From VXPW01 sp965116745 (lineage in GTDB: Bacteria > Pseudomonadota > Alphaproteobacteria > TMED109): 64,000 nt of DNA. Below are positions 35,424 to 44,495 of the stretch, one piece after another. Below the pieces are notes generated by a model. The model did no database searches and had not been told where the DNA came from. It was given only the letters and a program-made list of their open reading frames with translations. The stretch lies in assembly GCA_965116745.1 (NCBI GenBank), contig OZ220701.1:2170001-2234000 (forward strand). The letters are read 5' to 3'. The translations under genes and the position numbers were made by a program. Numbering within the stretch: the stretch's first letter is position 1; every line of letters begins with the position of its first letter.

Positions 35424-35820
35424 CGTCAAGTTCCCCGGCTCAGGCCGCCACGAGGATAGGCGCAGGCGGAAGGCTTCCCCCCGCCACGCGCGACCGGGCA
35501 CTGCAGCTGTCGTAATGGCACGCCAATCGATCCCCCGTTCCCTTCAGGCACATCGCCGCAGGGTAGCGGCTCGCGACAGCGGCCGCGCCGCCATCCGCCG
35601 CCCACACCAACTGCCCGGGCCGACAACCGGCTGCGCAACGGATCAGCTCTGGAAGCCGCCCCCCGGACACGGACCGGCCGCGTCACGCTAACGGTAGACG
35701 CGTACCGCGCCCGCCGTCGCGCTGCCGGCAATGGATGCTGGCACCGCTACCCAAACGAATGCCATACACTCGGGTTCCGTGTCGCTGACTGAGCGCTTTC
35801 CCGGACTTCGCGGCTGAAAC
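35424..35820. other. Divergent intergenic region, no gene seen
   Basis: About 400 bp between the aminotransferase (minus) and thrB (plus). No ribosome site, protein-like frame, riboswitch fold or clear promoter was recognised. Confidence 0.5.
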
Positions 35821-36789
35821 ATGGCGGTCTATACACAAGTAAACTCGGACCAGGTAAGGGCCTTCATAGCCAGCTACGACATCGGGCCCCTGGAAACCTA
35901 CGTCGGAATCGCAGATGGTGTGGAGAACACCAACTACCTCCTGTTTACAGGCTCCGGCCGATACATCCTCACTCTTTACGAGAAACGGGTAGCGGAAGGC
36001 GACCTGCCGTACTTCCTTGATCTGATGGACCATCTCAGCGGGCAGGGGATTCCCTGTCCGGTGCCGCTACACGATCGTACGGGCAACGCCCTCGGCCGCC
36101 TGGCGGACCGACCGGCCGCGCTCGTTACCTTTCTGGAGGGCATTGCCCGTTCCCGAATCGAACCCGGGCATTGTCGCGCCGTAGGACGGGCCTTGGCGCT
36201 GCTCCACACCGCCAGTTCCGGCTTCGGGAAGTCGCGCCCGAACGGGCTGTCGCTCCGCGCGTGGGAACAAACGCTGTTGCAATCGGAAGCGAGACTCGAG
36301 AAATACGACACGGGGCTCTACAAGGAAGTCAGCGATGACTTCGCCCGTATCGCGGCTGCCTGGCCGACATCCCTGCCCACGGGCGTCATTCATGCCGATT
36401 TGTTCCCGGACAACGTGTTCTTCAGGGACGGAGAAGTCAGCGGGCTGATCGACTTCTACTTCGCCTGCAACGATTTCTTCGCCTATGACCTCGCCATCTG
36501 CATCAACGCCTGGTGTTTTGAGCGGGACGCCGACTTCAACATCACGAAAGCCGGCGCGCTCCTGAAGGGGTACGAGGAGAATCGCTGCCTGTCGGCCGGA
36601 GAGATCGCGGCGCTGCCGGTGCTGTGCGCGGGGTCAGCGATGCGGTTCCTGTTCACGCGTCTGGTCGATTGGGGCACGACCCCATCCTCCGCAGTTGTCC
36701 GGCCCAAGGACCCCGCCGAGTACTTGGGACGCCTGCGATTTCATCGCGCAGCCCGGGGTCCCGACAGCTACGGACTTGCCCGCACGTGA
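35821..36789 (+). CDS. thrB: Homoserine kinase, aminoglycoside-phosphotransferase-type fold
   Basis: Cytoplasmic kinase that phosphorylates homoserine in threonine synthesis, 322 residues. It is not the GHMP-type ThrB: VENTNYLLFTGSGRYILTLYE forms the ATP lobe, GVIHADLFPDNVFF is the catalytic loop with the essential Asp, and SGLIDFYFA supplies the DFG-like Asp. The start MAVYTQV is canonical for the alphaproteobacterial family. GTG of rnhA overlaps the stop (GTGA), a conserved arrangement. Confidence 0.94.
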   Translation: MAVYTQVNSDQVRAFIASYDIGPLETYVGIADGVENTNYLLFTGSGRYILTLYEKRVAEGDLPYFLDLMDHLSGQGIPCPVPLHDRTGNALGRLADRPAALVTFLEGIARSRIEPGHCRAVGRALALLHTASSGFGKSRPNGLSLRAWEQTLLQSEARLEKYDTGLYKEVSDDFARIAAAWPTSLPTGVIHADLFPDNVFFRDGEVSGLIDFYFACNDFFAYDLAICINAWCFERDADFNITKAGALLKGYEENRCLSAGEIAALPVLCAGSAMRFLFTRLVDWGTTPSSAVVRPKDPAEYLGRLRFHRAARGPDSYGLART

Positions 36790-37229
36790 TCGATAAGCCG
36801 ACCATCGTGTACACGGACGGGTCTTGCATCGGCAATCCGGGGCCCGGAGGCTGGGGGGTCGTGATCGAATCTCCCGCGGGTACGCGGGAACTGTCGGGTG
36901 GTGCCACCAGTACCACGAACAATCGAATGGAGCTGATGGCCGCAATCCGCGCGCTCGAGGAAATCCAACCCGGTTCGCCTGTTCAAGTTGTCACGGACAG
37001 CCGCTACGTGATGAATGGCATCACGTCATGGATGGACAACTGGCGTCGACGGAACTGGCGGACCGCCAACGGTAAACCGGTGAAGAACCAGGACCTCTGG
37101 CAGCGACTTGAGCAGGCGGCGGCCGAACATGACGTGACGTGGCGGTGGGTACGCGGCCACACGAACGATCCGGGCAACGAACGGGCGGACGCCCTGGCGC
37201 GGGCGGCCTCCGATGCTACGCGCAAATAG
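36786..37229 (+). CDS. rnhA: Ribonuclease HI
   Basis: Degrades RNA in RNA-DNA hybrids, 147 residues. Catalytic residues are seen at YTDGSCIGNPGPGGWG (Asp), MELMAAIRALE (Glu), TDSRYVMNGI (Asp) and NERADALAR (Asp), with the helix WMDNWRRRNWRTANGKPVKN binding substrate. GTG 36786 overlaps the thrB stop. 70 bp upstream of tRNA-Ser(GCT). Confidence 0.96.
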   Translation: MIDKPTIVYTDGSCIGNPGPGGWGVVIESPAGTRELSGGATSTTNNRMELMAAIRALEEIQPGSPVQVVTDSRYVMNGITSWMDNWRRRNWRTANGKPVKNQDLWQRLEQAAAEHDVTWRWVRGHTNDPGNERADALARAASDATRK

Positions 37230-37299
37230 TTTCAGCAGCATGGAAAAATGAGCAGCGGTCCGCCATATTCGGATCGCGTTCATGCCATACTGTGGCGAA

Positions 37300-37392
37300 G
37301 GATGGGTGGCCGAGCGGCTGAAGGCGCTCCCCTGCTAAGGGAGTATACGGTGATGAGCCGTATCGCGGGTTCGAATCCCGCCCCATCCGCCA
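37300..37392 (+). tRNA. tRNA-Ser (anticodon GCT)
   Basis: 93-nt class II tRNA with encoded CCA. GGATGGG pairs with CCCATCC, the anticodon loop is CTGCTAA, and there is a long variable arm and T arm GCGGG-TTCGAAT-CCCGC. Reads AGU and AGC. Confidence 0.95.
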
Positions 37393-37457
37393 CCGTCGGT
37401 ACGGTTTCCTGCCAAGCAGCTTCAACGAGGCGCTGAAGGGCGCGCGCGGCGCCACCC

Positions 37458-38498
37458 TCAGTTAGTGCGGCTTCGTGCTTCGCCAGCCTCGGCAAGTGCA
37501 CGGGTCAACATGGCCGCGTCGGCATTGCCGCCTGACACCACCAGGAGCGCAGTCTTGTCACGAAGATCGATGCGGCCGGAAAGGGCCGCCGCCAAGGCCG
37601 CCGCCCCGCCCGGTTCCACGACCAGCTTCAACCGCAACAGCGCGAAAGCGACTGCTTCCAACACCTCGGCATCCGACACGACCAGGCCCGGCCCGAGGTA
37701 CTCGGTTCCGATCGCGTAGGCGATCTTTCCGACCCGAGGCGGCAGCAGGGAGTCGCAGATCGTGGTGACCCCTTCATCGGCCGCCACGTGCCGGCCCTCG
37801 ACAAGCGAGCGCGCCATGTCATCGTGGACCTCGGGCTCCACGCTCCGGACGTCAATTTGCGGAAACTCCGAGCGCAGGCCAACCGTCACGCCGGCTATGA
37901 GGCCGCCACCGCCGCACGGCACCAGCGCAACGTCTGGAACGATGTCCCGCGCGCGCATCTGCTGCGCCGCCTCGAGACCGGCCGTACCCTGCCCGGCCAC
38001 GACGAGCGGGTCGTCGTACGGATGGACGAACGTGCCTCCCCGCTCCCGGAGAACCCTGGTGCCCAGCTCCTCGCGCCCTTCTGCATGACGGTCGTAGAAC
38101 ACGATCTCCGCCCCGAAGTTCTGAACACCTGCAACCTTGATGCGGGCCGCGTCGTTCGGCATCACGATGGTCGCGGGACTCCCGAAGAGGTGGGCCGCGC
38201 ACGCCACACCCTGAGCATGGTTCCCGGACGACCAGGCGACGATTCCAGCAGAGCGTCTCTCGATCGGTATCGCGGCGATCCGGTTGTATGCACCCCGGAA
38301 CTTGAACGATCCGGTACGTTGCAGGCACTCGGGCTTGATCAGCACGCGACCTCCGGTCCGCGCGTTGAGCACCCCGGATTCCAGCAGGGGGGTAAGCCGA
38401 GCTCGCCCCTTGATGACCCTGCTCGCCGCGACAATCTCGTCGCGCGAGATTTCCGCGCCGCTCGCTGCTAGCGCGGGCACGTGAGCGGCATTTCCCAT
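37458..38498 (-). CDS. Threonine/serine dehydratase (PLP fold type II)
   Basis: 346-residue enzyme that deaminates Thr or Ser to 2-oxoacids, or could racemise serine. GSFKFRGAYNR holds the PLP Lys (about residue 66), SSGNHAQGVA binds substrate, and PCGGGGLIAG is the tetraglycine phosphate loop. It lacks the C-terminal ACT regulatory domain of biosynthetic IlvA, so a catabolic enzyme is more likely. Its first 31 bases overlap the end of slt, so the two are linked. Note the GC-rich C-terminal half. Confidence 0.88.
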   Translation of the reverse strand: MGNAAHVPALAASGAEISRDEIVAASRVIKGRARLTPLLESGVLNARTGGRVLIKPECLQRTGSFKFRGAYNRIAAIPIERRSAGIVAWSSGNHAQGVACAAHLFGSPATIVMPNDAARIKVAGVQNFGAEIVFYDRHAEGREELGTRVLRERGGTFVHPYDDPLVVAGQGTAGLEAAQQMRARDIVPDVALVPCGGGGLIAGVTVGLRSEFPQIDVRSVEPEVHDDMARSLVEGRHVAADEGVTTICDSLLPPRVGKIAYAIGTEYLGPGLVVSDAEVLEAVAFALLRLKLVVEPGGAAALAAALSGRIDLRDKTALLVVSGGNADAAMLTRALAEAGEARSRTN

Positions 38499-40525
38499 TG
38501 CCCGGTAATTCCGTCACCGACGGCGGAACGGTAGATCGCGAGCCCTTCTAGGACCCGCTGGACATAGTTCCGGGTCTCGTTTATCGGGATCAGTTCGAGC
38601 CAGTCGAGCATGGCGATTTCCCCGTGGCGGGGGTCTCCGTATCGCCGGAGCCACCGTCTTACCCGACCGGGACCCGCGTTGTACGCAGCCAGGGCGAGCG
38701 GATACGATTGGTCATAGTCCTCGAGAAGGCCTGCGAGATAGCGAGAACCTATCGAGACGTTGTAGGCCGCGTCGGTCGAGAGCTTCTGCTGGTCGTACTG
38801 CATTCGTTCCCGACGGGCCACGAACTTCGCGGTACTCGGTAGAACCTGCATCAGCCCGCGGGCGTTGGCAACGCTTCGGGCGCCAACCTGAAACGCGCTC
38901 TCCTGCCGCGCCACCGCCAACAGGAGCGCCTTCTCTACCTCCGCTTCGACCGCATTGAACGCGCTGGGGTGCACGTCGTCCGGAAAGGCCAGCCCGGGCA
39001 CGTACAATCCAGCGCGTGTGGCCTTCCGGAGCATGGCCAACCCGAGGTGCGTGTGTCCGGTCACGTGGAGCAGCCGATAGAGGCTTGTCACCTCCGCAAG
39101 CGATTCCGCCGTGCTGGCCAACTGCCGGGCAAACGATCGCGCGAGACGGTGTCGTCCGTGTTCCGCAAGCAGGAGCATGGCCCGCACTTCGGACAGAGAT
39201 TCCCAGTGTGCCATGTCGACGGCACCGGCCGGGAGCGGCGGCACGACAACGGGTCGTTCGCGACAACGGGTCGCCAATTGGCCGTAGAACGTCGCCGGGT
39301 ACTCGGCCGCCTCGTCGAGCCAGCGCACGGATTCCTCGTCTCCCTCAGAAGACAACGCGGTCCAGTAGGCGGCGCGGCCGATCGACACCGGCATCGTGAC
39401 GGCGCTGCGCATTTTCCTGAAATGACGGTTGGCCGAAGCGTTGTTGCCGAGAAACCGGAGCGAGATCCAGCCCGCCAGCCAATTGGCCTCAACTCCCGGA
39501 ACACCGTCCAGCGCCGTGTATGCGGACACCAGCCGATAGGCGTCGGCATGCCGCTCCGCATTGACCAATCGCCGGGCATGCACGCGTACCTCGAACCACC
39601 AGCGATCCGGCCTTGGTCCAAGTTCGCCCGGTGGCTCGAACAGCAATTCGAGGGCCCGTTCGTCCATGCCGGATCTTCGTCTCCAGCGCGCCCGCTCGAA
39701 CACGAGACCCGGATCCGAAATCAGTGCCTGCGGTACCCGGGCGACGGCGGCGTCGACGCCGGACGACCGCCTGCCGAGCCGGATCCGTGCAGTCCCGAGA
39801 CGCTGAACATCGGCCGAAACGCGCCGGAGCTGTCGAAGTGCAGCCCCCCACTGTCGGTCCCAGATCAGATGGTCGAGTCGGGCGGCATGGTCGTCGTCGC
39901 CCAGGTACTTCCCGTAGCGCTGCAGGAACGGTCGGATTTCCGCGGACTGAAAGTCGCCCGACCGCCATGCATTCCGGGCTTCGACAGTTACATCCACTTC
40001 CTCGCCAGCCGCGGCAAGCGTTTCCGCAAAGCGAACCTGGCCCGGTCCGGTTAGCGGAGGAAATCGTTCAAACCAATCGATGACATCGGAATTCGGGAGT
40101 TTGGCCGGCATCCGGCGCTCGGCCAGCGCCTGCCGCCGCTCTGCAAACGGCCAGCCAGGATGTCCCGTGTGGAAGTCACGCGCCTGCTGCCACGACGCCA
40201 AGCCGTCGTCGGCCGACAGCCAGCGCCATTTCGCGATGGTGTGCAGTATCGGATCCTCCGCCTTTCGGGTCAGGTCGAGTGCACGCTTCCACTTGGTTCG
40301 ATCCATGGCCACGAGGGCCTTTCGAAACAGCGCCCGATCATCGGTTGACAGAATGGGTGCAGCTGCCTGGACCGTGGGTACCTCCAGCAGGAGCAGACCG
40401 ACCAACACCGCCAGGCCGCACGCGATCCGCACTGAGCACTGAAGCAAACGGCGACCGCGCACCCGGGATCGCGCGACCGCAGGGGATCCCGGTCTTTGCA
40501 CCTGGCTTGGCGATCGTTTCGGCAT
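38468..40525 (-). CDS. slt: Soluble lytic murein transglycosylase
   Basis: 685-residue periplasmic enzyme cleaving peptidoglycan glycan strands. A signal/anchor helix lies near residues 35-55. Then a long alpha-superhelical U/L region and the C-terminal SLT domain with ARQESAFQVGARSVANARG (catalytic Glu), GLMQVLPSTAKFV and LALAAYNAGPGRVRRWL. ATG 40525 has AGGA eight bases upstream, better than an in-frame ATG at 40555. It precedes the dehydratase with a 31-base overlap. Confidence 0.92.
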   Translation of the reverse strand: MPKRSPSQVQRPGSPAVARSRVRGRRLLQCSVRIACGLAVLVGLLLLEVPTVQAAAPILSTDDRALFRKALVAMDRTKWKRALDLTRKAEDPILHTIAKWRWLSADDGLASWQQARDFHTGHPGWPFAERRQALAERRMPAKLPNSDVIDWFERFPPLTGPGQVRFAETLAAAGEEVDVTVEARNAWRSGDFQSAEIRPFLQRYGKYLGDDDHAARLDHLIWDRQWGAALRQLRRVSADVQRLGTARIRLGRRSSGVDAAVARVPQALISDPGLVFERARWRRRSGMDERALELLFEPPGELGPRPDRWWFEVRVHARRLVNAERHADAYRLVSAYTALDGVPGVEANWLAGWISLRFLGNNASANRHFRKMRSAVTMPVSIGRAAYWTALSSEGDEESVRWLDEAAEYPATFYGQLATRCRERPVVVPPLPAGAVDMAHWESLSEVRAMLLLAEHGRHRLARSFARQLASTAESLAEVTSLYRLLHVTGHTHLGLAMLRKATRAGLYVPGLAFPDDVHPSAFNAVEAEVEKALLLAVARQESAFQVGARSVANARGLMQVLPSTAKFVARRERMQYDQQKLSTDAAYNVSIGSRYLAGLLEDYDQSYPLALAAYNAGPGRVRRWLRRYGDPRHGEIAMLDWLELIPINETRNYVQRVLEGLAIYRSAVGDGITGQWEMPLTCPR

Positions 40526-40630
40526 GAGCGTTCCTGCAAACCTGGTTCGTCGCATTGGCTGGCTACTCGTTGGGGTACCGAGGAATTCACAGCGCTCCGC
40601 ATGATTGCGGAGCAGCCTTCACATTTGCGT

Positions 40631-41395
40631 TCAGATCGAAGCGGTCTTCAGGCTTTCGATGAAGGCAACCGTCCGGGTGACCGCGGTGTCAACAATGTCA
40701 CGTCCCGCCTCGATCGACGCCAGGCGGGCATCCCCGAACACGCCGTTCGCGGTCTGCCGGTCAAATGGCACCGGAACCTGCAATGCAAATGGATCGTTGT
40801 TGAACCCGTGAGCAAGCCCGGTCTCCTTCATCTCACCCTTTGCAAGCGCATCGGCTCGGACGTAGTCCGCGTCCAGGTGCATCAGAACGCTGGTCTCGAC
40901 TTCGCATGCGTGGCCAAAACGCTGCGTGCGCCCGTGCGCCCGCACCCGATCCGAGGCCTGGGCAAAGTAGAAGGCGACAGCCGCACGCATCCCGAGCTCG
41001 TAGCGAATCTTGGTGGCCGCAACCTGCAGGACGGCAGAGTTCCCATTGTGTCCGTTGACGAACACGATGGCCTTGATCCCCTGCTGGTCGATCGAGCGCG
41101 CGACGTCGAAACACAGCCGGATCACCGTTTCCGCGTCAAGCGTGATCGTCCCGGGGAAACCCATGTGGTGCGGCGACAGTCCGAACGGCAATACGGGCAG
41201 CAGCAACGCCCGGCGGCCCAGCTCGGCGGCTACGCGGCGGGCAATCCGGTCGGCCGCCACGAAGTCCGTACCGAGCGCCAGGTTGGGGCCGTGCTGCTCA
41301 GTGGCCCCGATCGGCTGCAAGGCGACCTCGATATCCGGTATGGCGGCGGCCATTTCCGGTGAGGTCAGTCGTGCCATTTCGAGGATGTCGGTCAT
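40631..41395 (-). CDS. Creatininase-family amidohydrolase
   Basis: 254-residue metal-dependent hydrolase of the creatininase/MftE superfamily. Metal ligands are visible in GATEQHGPNLALGTDF (Glu, His, Asp), in VNGHNGN (His) and later in HACEVETS (Glu). The family includes creatinine and formamide-type amidases, mycofactocin-peptide peptidase and riboflavin-precursor enzymes; substrate here unknown. Its ATG 41395 overlaps the epimerase stop (ATGA), making it last of a six-gene coupled chain. Confidence 0.85.
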   Translation of the reverse strand: MTDILEMARLTSPEMAAAIPDIEVALQPIGATEQHGPNLALGTDFVAADRIARRVAAELGRRALLLPVLPFGLSPHHMGFPGTITLDAETVIRLCFDVARSIDQQGIKAIVFVNGHNGNSAVLQVAATKIRYELGMRAAVAFYFAQASDRVRAHGRTQRFGHACEVETSVLMHLDADYVRADALAKGEMKETGLAHGFNNDPFALQVPVPFDRQTANGVFGDARLASIEAGRDIVDTAVTRTVAFIESLKTASI

Positions 41396-42351
41396 GCTTT
41401 CGGTATCCCTTCTGCGGCCTCCCCCAGCCAATCTGAAACCATCGCGGCAAGGTCGAACGCGGGCGAGAAATTCGTATCAGCGCGCAGTTGCGCGTCAGAA
41501 AGAGTACGCCAATTGGGTCCCGTATCTGCTTCGGCAACCCGAGGCAGCGTAACGATCTTGCCCGTTTCTGCACGCAGATGACGCACGAACTCGGAAAGCT
41601 GAAGCGAAAACGACGGGGCGTTGTATACCGGCGCCAGGTCGCCAGGAAACTCTGCCAGCGACACCAGCAGCCGGGCAGCGTCCTTCACGTACAACACATC
41701 GCTCCGAAAATCAGCGGTCCGCCGGGCCGGAACGGCGCCCGCGGCAACGGCAGCCATCATCACATCCAGGAATTCGGCCGCTGCGCCGCGGTAGTGGAGC
41801 CCCGGTCCCAGCACCAGCGGCAGCCGTAGCGCCGTTGGCTCGACCGGCCGGTACGCCCGGAACCACTCCGCCGTGGTCTCCGCAAGCTGCTTCGAGAGAC
41901 CGTAGGCCGTGTCGGGATCCGCAGGCAGCGACTCGTGGGCCGGCGGCGGGCGGCCATCCGCAGTCCGACCGTACACCACCGTGGAGCTGGTCCAGAGAAC
42001 CCTTCGAACACCAGCCTCAGCCGCTGCTTCCAAAAGGGTTGCGAGCCCTCCTGCATTCACCGCAATGGCGGTACCGGGATCGCGGTCCGCCGCCGCCAGA
42101 AGCCCCTTTCCACCGGAACCGAACGCACCGAGCCCGACCGCAACCTGCGGCGGATCTCCTGTCAGGATTTCACTGAGAACGTCAGCGTGCGCTGGGCGGG
42201 CCACGCTGGTACAGCCGTCAGGCAGCCTGCTCGCGATTGCCGCGGAGGGATCGACCACCGTCACGCGCCATCCCGATCCCAGGAACGCCCGGGCCGTCCA
42301 GCCGCCAACGAACCCGGCACCGCCCACCAGCAATGCATGTGCGCCTTTCAC
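41392..42351 (-). CDS. NAD(P)-dependent epimerase/dehydratase
   Basis: 319-residue extended short-chain dehydrogenase. The Rossmann motif is GGAGFVGGW near residue 9, the Ser/Tyr/Lys triad appears as TSSTVVYG and YGLSKQLAE, and a PALR-like region binds the sugar. Substrate unknown; relatives act on nucleotide sugars, steroids or flavonoid-like compounds. GTG 42351 sits inside the cinA stop (GTGA), which fixes the start better than codons further upstream. Overlaps creatininase at 41392. Confidence 0.84.
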   Translation of the reverse strand: MKGAHALLVGGAGFVGGWTARAFLGSGWRVTVVDPSAAIASRLPDGCTSVARPAHADVLSEILTGDPPQVAVGLGAFGSGGKGLLAAADRDPGTAIAVNAGGLATLLEAAAEAGVRRVLWTSSTVVYGRTADGRPPPAHESLPADPDTAYGLSKQLAETTAEWFRAYRPVEPTALRLPLVLGPGLHYRGAAAEFLDVMMAAVAAGAVPARRTADFRSDVLYVKDAARLLVSLAEFPGDLAPVYNAPSFSLQLSEFVRHLRAETGKIVTLPRVAEADTGPNWRTLSDAQLRADTNFSPAFDLAAMVSDWLGEAAEGIPKA

Positions 42352-42845
42352 GACGGGGTTGCCACCTGCATCAGCAACTTCAGTGCGCACACGGCAGACC
42401 GCTCTCGGACGGTCTGCCGGTTGCCAGCCAATTGCAGACGTTCATGGCACGCCCGATCCCCACGCTGGCCGGCAGCGATATGCACGAGCCCGACCGGCTT
42501 CGTCGCGGTCGCACCGTCCGGTCCGGCGATCCCGGTGACGGCGACTGCGAGGTCGACCGGCGCCTGCGCCAGCGCTCCCCCGACCATAGCCAGGGCAACC
42601 TCCTCACTCACGGCGCCGCAGGCCGACAGAACGCTACGGGGGACGCCAAGCATTTGTTCCTTGGCCTCGTCCGAGTACACCACGAAACCACGGCTGAGCA
42701 CTCGCGACGCGCCCGGGTGATCGGTCAGGGCGGCCGCGATCATTCCGCCGGTGCACGACTCGGCCGTTGCCAACGTCAGTTCGAGGCGATCAAGCAATCG
42801 CAGGCATTCCGCGCTCACCTGTCCGAGCTCAGAACCAGGCGTCAC
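42348..42845 (-). CDS. CinA C-terminal domain protein (nicotinamide-nucleotide amidohydrolase)
   Basis: 165-residue stand-alone CinA C-terminal domain, homologous to PncC, which converts NMN to NaMN. Landmarks: LTLATAESCTGGMIAAALTD, with the nucleophile Ser, and AVTGIAGPDGATATKPVG. There is no CinA N-terminal (MoCF) part. GTG 42845 has GGGAG upstream and overlaps the end of pgpA by 17 bases; upstream codons are not conserved-looking. Confidence 0.88.
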   Translation of the reverse strand: MTPGSELGQVSAECLRLLDRLELTLATAESCTGGMIAAALTDHPGASRVLSRGFVVYSDEAKEQMLGVPRSVLSACGAVSEEVALAMVGGALAQAPVDLAVAVTGIAGPDGATATKPVGLVHIAAGQRGDRACHERLQLAGNRQTVRERSAVCALKLLMQVATPS

Positions 42846-43308
42846 GCAAGGCTCCCAACCCGACGGTACCTGCCATTGCCAAGAACCCCGCGGCCAGATC
42901 GTCGGCCATGACGCCCAATCCTCCGGGAACCTTTGCGTCCAACCAGGAGATCGGGAACGGCTTCCCGATATCAAGCAGGCGAAACAGACCGAACGCTACC
43001 AAGACCAGCACGATGTCACTTCCGGCCGCAGCCAGTGGTACCAGCATTCCGGCCACCTCGTCCACGACCACCTCGGGCGCATCGTGGCGGCCGGTGAGCC
43101 GCCCGTACCGCTCTGCCGACCACCAGCCACACGCTGCAACGCAGGCAACCGCCACGACCACGGCCACCGCGCCGCCAAGGACATGCAGCGCCACACCGAT
43201 CGGTATCGCCGCCAAGGATGCGACGGTACCGGGCGCCGGCCCAATCCGGCCCAAGCCGCCCACCAGTGCCACGGCTTCGGCCAGACGGTTACTGACCATC
43301 GTGTTCAC
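42829..43308 (-). CDS. pgpA: Phosphatidylglycerophosphatase A
   Basis: 159-residue membrane phosphatase that converts phosphatidylglycerophosphate to phosphatidylglycerol. Motifs PAPGTVASL, VVVDEVAGM, FRLLDIGKPFPI and MADDLAAG match the family, including active-site acidic residues. Three to four hydrophobic segments. GTG 43308 overlaps the ispDF stop (GTGA). In many alphaproteobacteria pgpA and cinA follow ispDF, as here. Confidence 0.9.
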   Translation of the reverse strand: MNTMVSNRLAEAVALVGGLGRIGPAPGTVASLAAIPIGVALHVLGGAVAVVVAVACVAACGWWSAERYGRLTGRHDAPEVVVDEVAGMLVPLAAAGSDIVLVLVAFGLFRLLDIGKPFPISWLDAKVPGGLGVMADDLAAGFLAMAGTVGLGALRDAWF

Positions 43309-44495
43309 GCACTCTCGTTCGGCATGAGCACCGTGGCCAAGGCAAACGCGGCAATTCCTTCACGACGACCAGCAAAGCCGAGACCTTCGGTCGTGGTGGC
43401 CTTCACGCTCACCGTTGCAGCCGGCATGCCCAGGATGTCGGCCACGGACTGCCGCATGCGCTCACGATGCGGGGCAACCGCCGGAGCCTCGCAAATGATG
43501 GTGACGTCGACATGCGTGATTTCCGCACCTGCTTTCACCGCCATGGCTCTGGCGTGCTGAAGAAACTTGGCCGAATCAGCGTCGCGCCACCGTGGATCTG
43601 CCGGCGGGAAATGCTGCCCGATGTCACCCTGGGCGAGGGCACCCAGAATGGCGTCCGTCACGGCATGAAGCCCGACATCTGCGTCAGAGTGCCCGACCAG
43701 CGCCCGGTCATGCGGGAGTCTGATGCCGAGCAGTTGAACCGATTCGCCCGGGCCAAACCGGTGTACATCGAAGCCCTGACCGGTCCGGGGGAGGCGGGCC
43801 CCGAACAGCCTCTCAGCCCGGGCGAAGTCGCCGGGCTCGGTGACTTTCAGGTTCTCGGGATCGCCTGCCACGGCCTGCACGGCGTGACCACCGGTTTCCA
43901 GCAGCGAGGAGTCGTCGGTTGCTCCGGTCTCCTCCGACGCCGCCCGATGCGCGTCCAGGATGAGCGCGAAGCGGAACCCTTGCGGCGTCTGGGCGTTGTG
44001 CAAGCCGGACCGCGGGAGGGTCCGCCGGATGTGCCCGTCGTCGCCGGTCTCCTTCAGGGTGTCGCTCAGCGGCACGGTAGGTACTACGCCGTCGGCACTG
44101 GACAGGGCATCGATGACCCGACCGATCAATGCTGCGCCCGGCCGGGGACGGGCTCCATCATGAATGAGCACGGACTGCGGCGGATCCGGGGCAAGCGCCT
44201 CGAGACCCGCCGCCACGCTTTCCTGCCGGGTGGCGCCGCCGCAATCCAGGATGCGGGCCTCGACACCGAGCAGCGCGGCGGCGGCGGCGGCGCCTTGACC
44301 GGGAGCGACGACGGTCGTTACGCGTTCAACCTTGGGATGGCGGGCGAATGCTTCCACCGCCCAGCGGACCACCGGCTTGCCCTGAACGACGCGGAATTGC
44401 TTGGGCATTCCGGCCCCGGCGCGTTCGCCGCGACCAGCAGCCACGACCAGCGCATCGATGCGGCCAGGTGGCGTCCTTGCCGCGTCAGCCGTCAC
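43305..44495 (-). CDS. ispDF: Bifunctional IspD/IspF of the MEP isoprenoid pathway
   Basis: 396-residue fusion. The N-terminal half is IspD, a cytidylyltransferase for methylerythritol phosphate: AAGRGERAGAGMPKQF near residue 19, IHDGARPRP and a nucleotide-binding core. The C-terminal half is IspF, cyclising the product: GQGFDVHRFGPG (metal Asp and His near residue 240), GHSDADVGLHAVTDA and VKATTTEGLGF. The usual DAARP of IspD is DGARP. GTG start at 44495 is inside the stop of the upstream GMC oxidoreductase, so an essential gene is coupled to an accessory one. Confidence 0.94.
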   Translation of the reverse strand: MTADAARTPPGRIDALVVAAGRGERAGAGMPKQFRVVQGKPVVRWAVEAFARHPKVERVTTVVAPGQGAAAAAALLGVEARILDCGGATRQESVAAGLEALAPDPPQSVLIHDGARPRPGAALIGRVIDALSSADGVVPTVPLSDTLKETGDDGHIRRTLPRSGLHNAQTPQGFRFALILDAHRAASEETGATDDSSLLETGGHAVQAVAGDPENLKVTEPGDFARAERLFGARLPRTGQGFDVHRFGPGESVQLLGIRLPHDRALVGHSDADVGLHAVTDAILGALAQGDIGQHFPPADPRWRDADSAKFLQHARAMAVKAGAEITHVDVTIICEAPAVAPHRERMRQSVADILGMPAATVSVKATTTEGLGFAGRREGIAAFALATVLMPNESA